In this document: positions 24,414 through 32,663 of the stretch, one piece after another | Layout of the letters: every line of letters starts with the position of its first letter | How positions within the stretch are numbered: position 1 is the stretch's first letter | NCBI GenBank assembly: GCA_034506255.1 | Contig: JAPDPX010000001.1 | Location: 747,567-811,566 of the forward strand | DNA: 64,000 nt | Reading direction: 5' to 3' | Origin: a candidate division KSB1 bacterium | Lineage (GTDB): Bacteria > Zhuqueibacterota > Zhuqueibacteria > Zhuqueibacterales > Zhuqueibacteraceae | Notes under the pieces: model-generated | The model's input: the letters and a program-made list of their open reading frames with translations, nothing else | Database searches by the model: none | Told to the model about the DNA's origin: nothing | Program-made: the position numbers and the translations under genes

Positions 24414-25134
24414 CGGCTGCAAGTATCGTGTCGGATTCGGGCTTGATTGCAAGAGTCGCAAGAGACGATACACTGGATTTCGTTTTTCTGAGTAGTCGAA
24501 CTTCGATCTTCGGTTCCTCCAACTGCCGCGTATTCGGCGTGATGAATCGGCTGAGAGCAAACGGCAGGGCAAAGGCGAGCAGCAGCAGCGTGCTCAGGCC
24601 GGCCAGCCAGCGCGGTTCGTGCCGGCGCAGCCACATGCCGAGCAGCAGCACATTGAGCGACGCCACCCAAAACGAGACGGCATAGACACCGATGGCCGGC
24701 GTGTACAGGATCATCTGCAGGTAATAATTTTGGGTATAGCCCAGGGCAAACGCCTGAAAGTCAGCCTGCAGCAGCGACTTGCCGGCCTCCATGGCCACCC
24801 ACAGGAATGGTACCGCGAACAGATAGCCGCGCGGCCACCCGCGCCGCAGGGGCAGCAGCAGCAGTGCAAACAAGACATGGAACAGAACGTGCGCCGCGAG
24901 GGTGGTCATGTCGCTGAAGGGGTCCATTCTTCCGGAAACCAGGATGGCGAGCGCCGTCAGCAGCAGCCCGAAAAGTGCGCTCCAGCGTATTGTTTCCCTC
25001 GGGGATTTCCCCTGCAACAGCAGCAGCAGCGGAATCAAGCCCCAATAAGCCAGGAATCCCCAACGATAAGGCGGGAAGGCCAGCGTCAGGGCGGCTGCCG
25101 CAAGCAGGCAGAGCAGCGGATCACGCGCCTTCAA
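24400..25134 (-). CDS. lnt: Truncated apolipoprotein N-acyltransferase, membrane part only
   Basis: The 244-residue product matches the N-terminal membrane half of Lnt: LTLAFPPYRWGFLAYWGLIP is the classic first segment, followed by about six more hydrophobic helices (for example HVLFHVLFALLLLPL, AIGVYAVSFWVASLNVLLLG, LSTLLLLAFALPFAL). Normal Lnt is about 500 residues and continues into a nitrilase domain with a Glu-Lys-Cys triad. Here the frame ends 40 residues after the membrane part, in a tail (KIEVRLL then unrelated residues) with no nitrilase motif, and the next gene begins at once. The start is TTG 25134, with GAGG seven bases before it, overlapping the Gfo/Idh stop. It may be a pseudogene remnant or a split enzyme whose catalytic half is encoded elsewhere. 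Confidence 0.7.
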   Translation of the reverse strand: MKARDPLLCLLAAAALTLAFPPYRWGFLAYWGLIPLLLLLQGKSPRETIRWSALFGLLLTALAILVSGRMDPFSDMTTLAAHVLFHVLFALLLLPLRRGWPRGYLFAVPFLWVAMEAGKSLLQADFQAFALGYTQNYYLQMILYTPAIGVYAVSFWVASLNVLLLGMWLRRHEPRWLAGLSTLLLLAFALPFALSRFITPNTRQLEEPKIEVRLLRKTKSSVSSLATLAIKPESDTILAAVALV

Positions 25135-26141
25135 AGCTCGACCTCTTTGCCGCGGCGCGCGGATTCATACATGGCCTCGATGAGACGCATGCGATAGAGA
25201 CTTTCCTCCCCGGTGGAGAGCATGGGCGTGTCGTCGCGCAGGCATTTGATGAAGTGGCGCAGTTCATTGCTGTAGGAGCGTTTATAGCGCGACATGGGCT
25301 TGTCGTCCACGTGCGGTGTCAGGTTGGTGAAATTGCCGTGCACCTCCTTCATCACCCGCAGCGGGTTGGTCATGGCCCAGCCCTGCGTGCCCAGCAGGTG
25401 GGTGTAAAGCTCATCCTGGGCGCTGAAGAATGTCCAGCTCACCTCCAGCGCCAGGGTGCTGCCGTCCTCGAGGTGCACCAGGGCCACTGCCGTGTCTTCG
25501 ACTTCGAGTTTGGAAACTTTGTTGTAGAGCGTGGCTTTCACCGCCCGGGCCTGCTTGTTGCCAAAAAGCCACAGGGAGAGATCGAGCATCTGGATGCCCA
25601 GGTCCATCAACACGCCGCCGCCGGCGTATTGCTTTTGAAAGAGCCAGGAGTGTTCCGACCATTTTTCCTGGCGGCGCAGCCAGCCGCAGCGGGCATAGAA
25701 AATTTCGCCCAGTTCGCCGGCTTCGATGAAGGATTTGAGATTGATGGCATCGCGGCGAAAGCGCACGTTCATCGCCACCATGAGCTTGCGTTGCCGGCGC
25801 TGGGCCGCTTCCACCATGCTGCGGGCTTCTGCAAAATTCAGGGCCATGGGTTTTTCGACCAGAACGTGTTTGCCGGCGGACAAGGCGGCGAGGGTGAGCG
25901 GCATGTGCATGTGGGTGGGCGCGCAAATGTCGATGGCGTCGATGTCATCCCGCTTCAATACGTCGTCATCGCGGGTGTAGTATTGCGGAATGGCATAGCG
26001 TTCGGCCACCGCCTTGGCGCGGGCGAGATTGGTGTCGCATACCGCCACCAAATCGACGCCGGGGAGCTTTTTCCAAATGGGAATGTGCGCAACTTGTGCA
26101 ATACCACCGGCGCCGATGACGGCGAGTCTGATCGTTCTCAT
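25131..26141 (-). CDS. Gfo/Idh/MocA-family NAD(P)-dependent oxidoreductase
   Basis: The 336-residue protein begins with a Rossmann fold, IRLAVIGAGGIAQVAHIP, and has the family's catalytic signature VEKPMALNFAEA (EKP) near residue 95. The C-terminal alpha/beta domain carries GVLMDLGIQMLDLSLWLFG with the conserved Asp and histidine-equivalent region. Enzymes of this family oxidise or reduce sugars, inositols or related compounds; the substrate is not evident. It is 10 bp behind ruvX and overlaps lnt by four bases, so it is cotranscribed with both. Confidence 0.9.
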   Translation of the reverse strand: MRTIRLAVIGAGGIAQVAHIPIWKKLPGVDLVAVCDTNLARAKAVAERYAIPQYYTRDDDVLKRDDIDAIDICAPTHMHMPLTLAALSAGKHVLVEKPMALNFAEARSMVEAAQRRQRKLMVAMNVRFRRDAINLKSFIEAGELGEIFYARCGWLRRQEKWSEHSWLFQKQYAGGGVLMDLGIQMLDLSLWLFGNKQARAVKATLYNKVSKLEVEDTAVALVHLEDGSTLALEVSWTFFSAQDELYTHLLGTQGWAMTNPLRVMKEVHGNFTNLTPHVDDKPMSRYKRSYSNELRHFIKCLRDDTPMLSTGEESLYRMRLIEAMYESARRGKEVEL

Positions 26142-26151
26142 AGCCAGGGTT

Positions 26152-26598
26152 TCACTGAAGTGAATGCAAGCGGTCCAGGTAATTTTGTAGAATCAAAACA
26201 GCCGCCAACTGATCAATTTTTTCCTTGGCTTGCCGCCGGGCAGCGCGCCGCGCCAGGGTGCGTTCCGCCTGTTTGCTTGACCAGCGCTCATCCCACTCTA
26301 CCACCGGCACACTCACCCGCTGTGCGAGCTCGCGGATAAAGGCCCGGACCGTTTTGGTCATGTCGCTGTCTTCACCGCTCAGATGACGGGGCAGCCCCAC
26401 AACAATCAGGCCGATCTCCTCCTCCTGAATCAGGCGTTGCAACCGTGCGAACAATTCGCGTTTGGCAGTGCAGGCCAGCGTTTCCCGGCCGTGTGCCAGC
26501 AGGTGCAGGGCGTCGCTCACCGCCACACCGATGCGGCGCCTGCCGTAATCCAAAGCGAGAATCCGCCGGCCGGGCGGGGCCGCCGGCACAGTCGTCAT
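26152..26598 (-). CDS. ruvX: RuvX/YqgF-type Holliday junction resolvase
   Basis: RuvX (YqgF) has an RNase H-like fold and acts in Holliday junction resolution and, in E. coli, 16S rRNA 5'-end processing. The motif ILALDYGRRRIGVAVSD carries the first catalytic Asp, GLIVVGLPRHLSGEDS the second region, and WDERWSSKQAE the conserved Asp-Glu segment near residue 110. I start at ATG 26598 (148 residues); a GTG at 26622 is possible. It follows the HU-like gene by 60 bp and precedes the Gfo/Idh gene by 10. Confidence 0.93.
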   Translation of the reverse strand: MTTVPAAPPGRRILALDYGRRRIGVAVSDALHLLAHGRETLACTAKRELFARLQRLIQEEEIGLIVVGLPRHLSGEDSDMTKTVRAFIRELAQRVSVPVVEWDERWSSKQAERTLARRAARRQAKEKIDQLAAVLILQNYLDRLHSLQ

Positions 26599-26658
26599 AG
26601 GCGAAGCCGTTTTGTTGAACACGCGTGAGTGACTTTGTCCACGGGCAGGTGGCCGGCC

Positions 26659-27111
26659 TCATGGGGTTTCTTGTGATTCCTTTTGCTCATCCTTTTTGGC
26701 ATCGGCTTTCTGCTTGTCGCCCTGCTCCTCGGTCTCCTCGTCTTCCCAATCCTCCTCCCAGTCCTCCCAGTCATTCTTGTCGTCTTCGGTGCGCGGTGGC
26801 AGGGCGGTGAGCGGCTGTTTCAAGACTTCTTTGAGCAGCTTGCCGGCCTTGAAATGGGTTTTGCGACGGGCGGGCACATAGATGATCTCGCCGGTTTTGG
26901 GATTGCGCGCCTTCGGTTTGGGTTTGGTGGTTTTCACCTCGAACACGCCAAAATCGCGGATTTCGATGCGGATCTCCGGGTTGGCCTGCTCCATGAACTC
27001 ACGCAACGCCGTGAACACGCCATCGACGACCTTCTCGGTGAGATAGATCTTCTCGTTGACGATCTTTGCGGTTCGTTTGGCAACGTCTTTCTTGGTAATG
27101 GTGCTCTTCAT
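26659..27111 (-). CDS. HU/IHF-family DNA-binding protein with acidic C-terminal tail
   Basis: Residues 1-95 are a typical HU/IHF monomer: TKKDVAKRTAKIVNEKIYLTEK forms the dimerisation helices, RIEIRDFGVFEVKTTKPKPKARNPKTGE the beta arm with the conserved R-N-P (PKARNPKTGE) minor-groove tip. The remaining 55 residues are an added tail rich in Asp, Glu and Trp (DWEDWEEDWEDEETEEQ) and then Lys/Gln/Glu. Ordinary HU ends at about 90-95 residues. ATG 27111 has GAGGAG eight bases upstream. It lies between rel and ruvX in the long minus-strand run. The tail's composition resembles that of the separate acidic protein at 19395-19907. Confidence 0.9.
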   Translation of the reverse strand: MKSTITKKDVAKRTAKIVNEKIYLTEKVVDGVFTALREFMEQANPEIRIEIRDFGVFEVKTTKPKPKARNPKTGEIIYVPARRKTHFKAGKLLKEVLKQPLTALPPRTEDDKNDWEDWEEDWEDEETEEQGDKQKADAKKDEQKESQETP

Positions 27112-27157
27112 AACCACGACTCCTCATTTTGCGTTCATACGGCACTCGCCAGAAGAT

Positions 27158-29341
27158 TCAGACGACCTCCTCCTCCGCGATCAATTCGTCGGTTCCGCCG
27201 ACCCGCTCGATGCTGAAAACACCGTTGACCTTGCTGATGCGGCCGATGATCCGGGTGAGATGATGCAGGTTTTTCACTTCGATGATAATGTTGCTGTGCA
27301 CCACGCCGTCCTCGGCACGCATCTCGATGCTGACAATGTTGGTGTCGGTTTGCGAAATGGCGTCACTGACATCGCGCAGGAAATGCTTGCGGTCCGTGCC
27401 GAGCAACTGCAGGCGCACGGTGAAATGCTTGTTGGGCTCGACATCCCACTGCACCTCCACCCGGCGCTCGGGGTTTTCCAGCAGTCGCAGGATGTTGGGA
27501 CAGTCGGTGCGATGCACCACCACGCCGCGCCCCTGTGTCAGGAAGCCGAGAATGCGGTCGCCTGGCACCGGCTGGCAGCATTTGCCGAAATTGATCAGCA
27601 AATGATCCAAACCCTGCACCCGCACGCCGATGGCGGAGCCGCGCGCCTTGTCGATGATCTTTTTGAAGAAGCCGGGCTTGTCGTGGCCTTCCGGCGCTTC
27701 CGGCAGAATCTTCTGGATCACGCTTTGTGCGGCCATATCGCCCCGTCCGATCGCGGCATGCAGTTCGACGGCATCGGCCAGCCCCAGAAGCTGCGCCACC
27801 TCGTTGAGATCAATTTCGTCGCGGTTGAGATGCGCGCGCTTGAGGGCCTTGTCCAGAATCTCCGCACCGAGCTTTTGGCTCTGTTCCGCCATCGATTCCT
27901 TCAGCCAGCGCTTGATTTTGGCGCGCGCCTTCGAGGTCTGCACGAACTTGATCCAGTCCTTGTTCGGCCGCTGATTGGCGCTGGTGATGATCTCGACCGT
28001 GTCGCCGCTTTTCAAGCGGTAGTTGAGCGGCACGATGCGACCGTTCACCTTGGCGCCGATGCAATGCAGGCCGATGTCGGTGTGCACCGCAAAAGCGAAA
28101 TCCACCGGGGTGCTGCCCACCGGCAGCTTGTTGAGCCGGCCCTTGGGCGTGAACACGAACACCTCGTCCTGAAACAAATCGATGCGCAGGTTTTCCATGA
28201 ACTCCTTGGGATCGTCGGTGTCGTGCTGCCACTCCAGCATCTGCCGCAGCCAGGCGAGCTGCTTGTCGAGCTCATCGGCTTTCTGTTTGCCCTCTTTGTA
28301 GCGCCAGTGCGCCGCCACACCCACTTCGGCGGTGCGATGCATGTCTTCGGTGCGAATTTGCACCTCCACCATCTTGCCGCCCGCGCCGACCACGGTGGTG
28401 TGCAACGATTGGTAGAGGTTGGATTTCGGTGTGGCGATGTAATCCTTGAAACGTTCCGCCACCGGGGTGAAAAGATTGTGCACGATGCCCAGTACGAAGT
28501 AGCAGTCCTCGGTGCGCTTCACGATGATGCGGACCGCGAGCAAATCGAAAATCTCCTCGAAGGATTTGTCGCGGCTCAGCATTTTCTGGAAAATGCTGTA
28601 GAGATGCTTGGGACGGCCGGTGATCTTCGCCTGCAGGCCCGCCTCTTTCAGGGCCGCGCGCACCGGCTCGGTGAAGCGTCGAATATAGGCCTCGCGCTCC
28701 TCCCGCTTCTCGGCGATTTTGTTGACCAGGTTCCAGTAGGCCTGGGGCGCCAGCGTTTTGAAAGCCAGATCTTCCAGCTCCCAGCGGATTCGGCCGATGC
28801 CCAGCCGGTGGGCCAGCGGCGCGTAAATCTCGCGGGTTTCGAGCGCGATGCGGCGCTGTTTTTTCTCCGGCAGATACTCGATGGTGCGCATGTTGTGCAA
28901 CCGGTCGGCGAATTTGATCAGGATGACGCGAATGTCCTTCACCATCGACAGCAGCATCTTGCGAAAGTTTTCCGCCTGGCGGACTTCGACGTTGTCGAAT
29001 TTCAGTTCCGAAATTTTGGTGACGCCGTCCACCAGCCTGGCGATCTCCTCGCCGAACTTTTCCTGCACCTCTTCGATCGTCACGCCGGTGTCTTCCACCA
29101 CGTCGTGCAGCAGGCCGCCCACGATGGTGACATAATCCATGCGCAGCTCGCACAAAATTTTGGCGACCTCCACGCAGTGCACGAAATAAGGTTCGCCGGA
29201 TTTGCGCAACTGGTTGCGATGCGCCTCCTGGCTGAAATAAAACGCCTGGGTCAGCAGCTCATGATTGATGGGGTGCTTGCTGTAGCGGTGCAGCCGGCGC
29301 GCAATGCGCGCCAGCTCCTTGTCGAAATCGTAGGTTGCCAT
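27158..29341 (-). CDS. rel: Bifunctional (p)ppGpp synthetase/hydrolase
   Basis: This is a full-length RSH protein (727 residues from ATG 29341). The HD hydrolase domain has H55 and HDVVED at 79-84, so hydrolase activity should be intact. The synthetase domain follows (SRDKSFEEIFDLLAVRIIV, IATPKSNLYQSLHTTV), with RFKD in the position that marks bifunctional enzymes (R-x-K-D). TGS (VFTPKGRLNKLPVGSTPVDFAF region), a helical and conserved-Cys part (FGKCCQPVPGD) and a C-terminal ACT domain (VSIEMRAEDG onward) complete it. It sets the (p)ppGpp level in response to uncharged tRNA and stress. No second RSH is in the window. It lies 190 bp behind dnaB. Confidence 0.95.
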   Translation of the reverse strand: MATYDFDKELARIARRLHRYSKHPINHELLTQAFYFSQEAHRNQLRKSGEPYFVHCVEVAKILCELRMDYVTIVGGLLHDVVEDTGVTIEEVQEKFGEEIARLVDGVTKISELKFDNVEVRQAENFRKMLLSMVKDIRVILIKFADRLHNMRTIEYLPEKKQRRIALETREIYAPLAHRLGIGRIRWELEDLAFKTLAPQAYWNLVNKIAEKREEREAYIRRFTEPVRAALKEAGLQAKITGRPKHLYSIFQKMLSRDKSFEEIFDLLAVRIIVKRTEDCYFVLGIVHNLFTPVAERFKDYIATPKSNLYQSLHTTVVGAGGKMVEVQIRTEDMHRTAEVGVAAHWRYKEGKQKADELDKQLAWLRQMLEWQHDTDDPKEFMENLRIDLFQDEVFVFTPKGRLNKLPVGSTPVDFAFAVHTDIGLHCIGAKVNGRIVPLNYRLKSGDTVEIITSANQRPNKDWIKFVQTSKARAKIKRWLKESMAEQSQKLGAEILDKALKRAHLNRDEIDLNEVAQLLGLADAVELHAAIGRGDMAAQSVIQKILPEAPEGHDKPGFFKKIIDKARGSAIGVRVQGLDHLLINFGKCCQPVPGDRILGFLTQGRGVVVHRTDCPNILRLLENPERRVEVQWDVEPNKHFTVRLQLLGTDRKHFLRDVSDAISQTDTNIVSIEMRAEDGVVHSNIIIEVKNLHHLTRIIGRISKVNGVFSIERVGGTDELIAEEEVV

Positions 29342-29530
29342 GATGCCCGTTTGTGCCCGTCTCTCGCCATGCCATGCGCTCTCCACCCACCCCGGCGTTT
29401 CTGTTGGTGCACCGTTGACTTTTCCGGTTTAAAACCTGTTCACTTTGCCACCTCATCGGTTCTGCCACCCGCTGCGGCCGCGCCGCGTGCTGCCGGTCGC
29501 GCCCGGCGGTTGGCACGGATGCGCGGACGT

Positions 29531-30958
29531 TCAAAACGGCGCGCCACTGAAACTGTTCTCCGTATGAAAGCGGTCAATGTCGCTGAAGCGCACATGATCT
29601 TTGTGAAACAACAGCTCCACCGTGCCGGTGGGGCCGTTGCGTTGTTTGCCGATGATGATTTCTGCAGTGTTGTCGTTCAATTCCCGCGTGTATTGCCCCG
29701 GGCGGTAGATGAACATGACGATGTCGGCGTCCTGTTCGATGGCGCCTGATTCGCGCAGGTCGGAAAGCTGGGGCCGCTTGTCGCCGCCGCGCTGCTCCAC
29801 CGCACGGGAAAGCTGCGAAAGCGCGATCACCGGCACATCCAGCTCCTTGGCCAGCGCCTTGAGTGATTGCGAAATCAAAGAAATCTCGATTTGCCGGCTT
29901 TCGGCGCTGCGCGGGCCGCGCACGAGCTGCAGATAATCGACAATGAACAGGCCGACCTGCTTTTCCGCGGCCAGCCGCCGCGCCTTCGCACGGATTTCCA
30001 TCACCGTCAGCGCCGGCGTGTCATCGATGTAAATCGGCGCCTCCGCCAGCCGGCCGACGGCGTGCGCCAGACGCGCAAAATGCTCGCGCGGCAGCTTGCC
30101 GGTGCGCACCTGGTGCGAGTTGACCCTCGCCTCGCTGCACAGCAACCGCAGCGCAAGCTGATAGCTCGCCATTTCCAGCGAGAAAATACCGACCCCAACC
30201 TTGTGATCAATGGCGGCATTGCGCGCAATGTTCAAACAAAAGGCGGTTTTACCCATCGACGGCCGGCCGGCAATGATGATCAAGTCGGACTTCTGGAAGC
30301 CGGAGGTCATCTCATCGAGCTCTTTGAAGCCGGTGGCGACTCCGGTCACGCTGCCTTTGCGCTGATGATAGGTTTCGATGGTCTCGAAAGTCCGGTGCAG
30401 CACGGGATTGATCGACTCGAAGCCCCGGCGCAAACGGCGCTCCGACAGCGCGAAGATGCGCTGCTCCGCCTTGTCCAGCAAATCATCGACCGGCTCCTTG
30501 CCCTCGAACGCCTCGCTGGAAATCTCAGTGGCCACGGCGATCAGCCGGCGCAAAATCGCCTTCTCCAGCACCAGGCGGGCATGATACTCGACGTTGGCAG
30601 CGGAAGGCACGCTGGCCACCAACTCGGCGAGATAGTAATTGCCGCCGGCGGCATCGAGGTGCTGCTGGCGCTGCAATTCCGCCGCCACTGTCAGCGTGTC
30701 GATCGGGTGGTTGCGATCGAACAAGGCCTGCATGGCCTGAAAAATGTATTGATGACTGCTGGTGTAAAAGCACCAGTCCTCCAGCAGTTCGATCGCCTTG
30801 CTGACGGCATTGCTCTCTTGCAGCATGGCGCCGAGCACGGCCTTCTCCGCATTCAAATCCTGCGGCGGCAACCGGTCGATGATTTGATCCATCGCCGGCC
30901 GCCGGCCGGTCTCCTCGCGCGGCTGCAGTTTGCGCTGGGTCGCCGGATTTTCCAACAT
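29531..30958 (-). CDS. dnaB: Replicative DNA helicase DnaB
   Basis: DnaB unwinds the fork as a hexamer. The N-terminal primase-interacting domain begins RLPPQDLNAEKAVLGAML. After the linker the RecA-type ATPase domain has Walker A AGRPSMGKTAF, IFSLEMASYQLALRLLC, Walker B GLFIVDYLQLV, the Arg-finger region SQLSRAVEQRGGDKRPQLSDLRESG and FIYRPGQYT. I take ATG 30958 (475 residues), though ATG 30892 would also give a normal protein. There is no intein. It is in the run behind coaBC, with a 71-bp gap. Confidence 0.95.
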   Translation of the reverse strand: MLENPATQRKLQPREETGRRPAMDQIIDRLPPQDLNAEKAVLGAMLQESNAVSKAIELLEDWCFYTSSHQYIFQAMQALFDRNHPIDTLTVAAELQRQQHLDAAGGNYYLAELVASVPSAANVEYHARLVLEKAILRRLIAVATEISSEAFEGKEPVDDLLDKAEQRIFALSERRLRRGFESINPVLHRTFETIETYHQRKGSVTGVATGFKELDEMTSGFQKSDLIIIAGRPSMGKTAFCLNIARNAAIDHKVGVGIFSLEMASYQLALRLLCSEARVNSHQVRTGKLPREHFARLAHAVGRLAEAPIYIDDTPALTVMEIRAKARRLAAEKQVGLFIVDYLQLVRGPRSAESRQIEISLISQSLKALAKELDVPVIALSQLSRAVEQRGGDKRPQLSDLRESGAIEQDADIVMFIYRPGQYTRELNDNTAEIIIGKQRNGPTGTVELLFHKDHVRFSDIDRFHTENSFSGAPF

Positions 30959-31029
30959 CCCTCTGTCAGGTTTGGCGCCTGGTGTGCGGACCACCGGATG
31001 TTCCGGCGGCCGGCTCGCGGCGCGGTTTT

Positions 31030-32268
31030 TCAACGGATGGAACGGTCTGGGCGTGCCAGCCCCGTTGCCGGAAGGGCAAGCACAGCCTTCCAAATTGCAA
31101 ACGCCACCTCGAGCTTGGACAGCAGCGGCAGAGGAGTGATATGCCCTGCCGCGTCGATCAGCGTCACACGGTTGTTTTCACTTTGAAAACCGGCGTCGGC
31201 TTCACCCGCCTCATTCAGCACGATGAGATCCAGTGCCTTGTCTCGTAGCTTTTGCTGGGCATGTGCCACCGCGTTTTCCGTCTCCAGCGCGAAGCCCACG
31301 TGCACCGCCGCGGTTTTCTGCCGGCTGAGCAGACGGAGAATATCATCGTTCGCGGCGAGCTCGAGCTGAATAAGGGCGGCACCCTTCTTGATTTTCTCCG
31401 CCGCACGCTGCCGCGGCCGATAGTCGGACACCGCGGCGGCCATCACCACCACCTGCGTGCCGGGATAATGCGCCAGCACGGCATCACGCATGTCATGGGC
31501 GCTCACCACCGGCACGGTTGTGATTTTGTAAGGCGGCGACAGTTCCGTCGGGCCATGCACCAGCACGACCTCGGCGCCCAATGCCCATGCGGCCTCGGCG
31601 ACGGCAAATCCCATGCGGCCGGTGCTGGGATTGGTGAGCATGCGCACCGGATCGAGGTATTCCTCCGTTCGGCCGGCAGTAACCAGCACTTTTACACCCT
31701 TGAGCGGCTGGCTGGGTTGCAGCGCCGCCAGTGTCTCCGCCAGAATCCATTCCAGTCGAGCCAGCCGGCCCCAGCCCTCGCCCTCGCTGGAGGTCGCCAG
31801 CTCGCCAAATTCCGGATCCACGCAGCGGTAGCCCGCCTGCCGCAGGCGCTGCAGGTTGTGCTGCACCAGCGCATCCTCCCACATCGCGGAATTCATCGCG
31901 GGACAGAGGATCACTGGCACGCGTGCCGCCCGGATGGTGGCGCTCACGGGTTCGTCGGCAAAACCATTGGCCAGTCGGGCCAGGCTGTTGGCGGTCGCCG
32001 GGCACACCAGAATAACTTCACCCCAGCGCGACCAGTCGATGTGCGCGATTGCGGCGGAACCAGCCGCCGGGAACAGACTGGTCAGCACAGGGTTTTCGCT
32101 GAGTGCGGCAAAAGTCAACGGCGTGACGAATTCCTGCGCGTGCGGTGTCATCATCACACGCACGGTGGCTCCCTGCCGCTTGAGCTCCCGCACCAGCTCG
32201 CAGCTCTTGTAGCAGGCAATGCCACCACTTACCCCCAGGAGAATTTTTTTGCCGTGGAAACGCAGGAT
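31030..32268 (-). CDS. coaBC: Bifunctional phosphopantothenoylcysteine synthetase/decarboxylase
   Basis: CoaBC makes 4'-phosphopantetheine from 4'-phosphopantothenate and cysteine in CoA synthesis. The flavin-binding decarboxylase half has KILLGVSGGIACYKS, the catalytic His in AIAHIDW and CPAMNSAMW; the synthetase half has VLVTAGRTEEYLDPVR, NPSTGRMG and AAAVSDYRP. The frame reaches back through the conserved GVSGGIA motif but meets no ATG, GTG or TTG before a stop at 32295. The first standard start, GTG 32193, would delete that motif. GGGAG precedes ATC 32268 by five bases and CTG 32265 by eight, so I infer initiation at a rare codon, overlapping the rpoZ stop. The usual active-site Cys (GxLACG) is replaced: GELATSS. 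Both oddities deserve attention. Confidence 0.85.
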   Translation of the reverse strand: MLRFHGKKILLGVSGGIACYKSCELVRELKRQGATVRVMMTPHAQEFVTPLTFAALSENPVLTSLFPAAGSAAIAHIDWSRWGEVILVCPATANSLARLANGFADEPVSATIRAARVPVILCPAMNSAMWEDALVQHNLQRLRQAGYRCVDPEFGELATSSEGEGWGRLARLEWILAETLAALQPSQPLKGVKVLVTAGRTEEYLDPVRMLTNPSTGRMGFAVAEAAWALGAEVVLVHGPTELSPPYKITTVPVVSAHDMRDAVLAHYPGTQVVVMAAAVSDYRPRQRAAEKIKKGAALIQLELAANDDILRLLSRQKTAAVHVGFALETENAVAHAQQKLRDKALDLIVLNEAGEADAGFQSENNRVTLIDAAGHITPLPLLSKLEVAFAIWKAVLALPATGLARPDRSIR

Positions 32269-32591
32269 CAGTTCTCCCGGTCTTCGGGTGTCTCAGCGTA
32301 GTCGTAATGCAGCTTGCCGCTCATCATTTCCTCGAGCGAGATGGTGGTGGGCTTGGGCAGCTTGATCAGTTTCACCGGCGCCTTGCTGCGCTCGTCACGC
32401 ACTTCTTCAAGTTCGTCATCGGAATCATTGGAATGCACATTATCCAACGCGCTGTCATAGCCCAGTTCCTGTTCGATGTAGCGTTTTTGTTCGTCGTTGA
32501 TCTGGCGCGCCCGCTTGGCGATCACCACGATCGCTTCGTATAAATTTTCGGCGTGCCGTTCCAGTTCATCCAAGGGTACGGTGCTGACCAT
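32268..32591 (-). CDS. rpoZ: RNA polymerase omega subunit
   Basis: The 107-residue product has the omega/Rpb6 core: EAIVVIAKRARQINDEQK near residue 20, and the C-terminal PTTISLEEMMSGKLHYDY seen in omega proteins of this side of the tree. An acidic insertion (SNDSDDELEEVRDE) lies between. Omega helps assemble RNA polymerase and in many bacteria takes part in ppGpp binding. The position gmk-rpoZ-coaBC is widely conserved, which supports the call. GGAGA is eight bases before ATG 32591. Confidence 0.88.
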   Translation of the reverse strand: MVSTVPLDELERHAENLYEAIVVIAKRARQINDEQKRYIEQELGYDSALDNVHSNDSDDELEEVRDERSKAPVKLIKLPKPTTISLEEMMSGKLHYDYAETPEDREN

Positions 32592-32663
32592 GAAATTGTC
32601 TCCGGTTGATCAGGGTTATGGAAATCAGATTGCTTGCCAACTTGCCGTGTCACCGGCGGCGTT

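Noticed and set aside
27056..29749. Plus-strand 897-codon open frame
   Set aside because: It is antisense to the rel gene and part of dnaB; no domain is visible.
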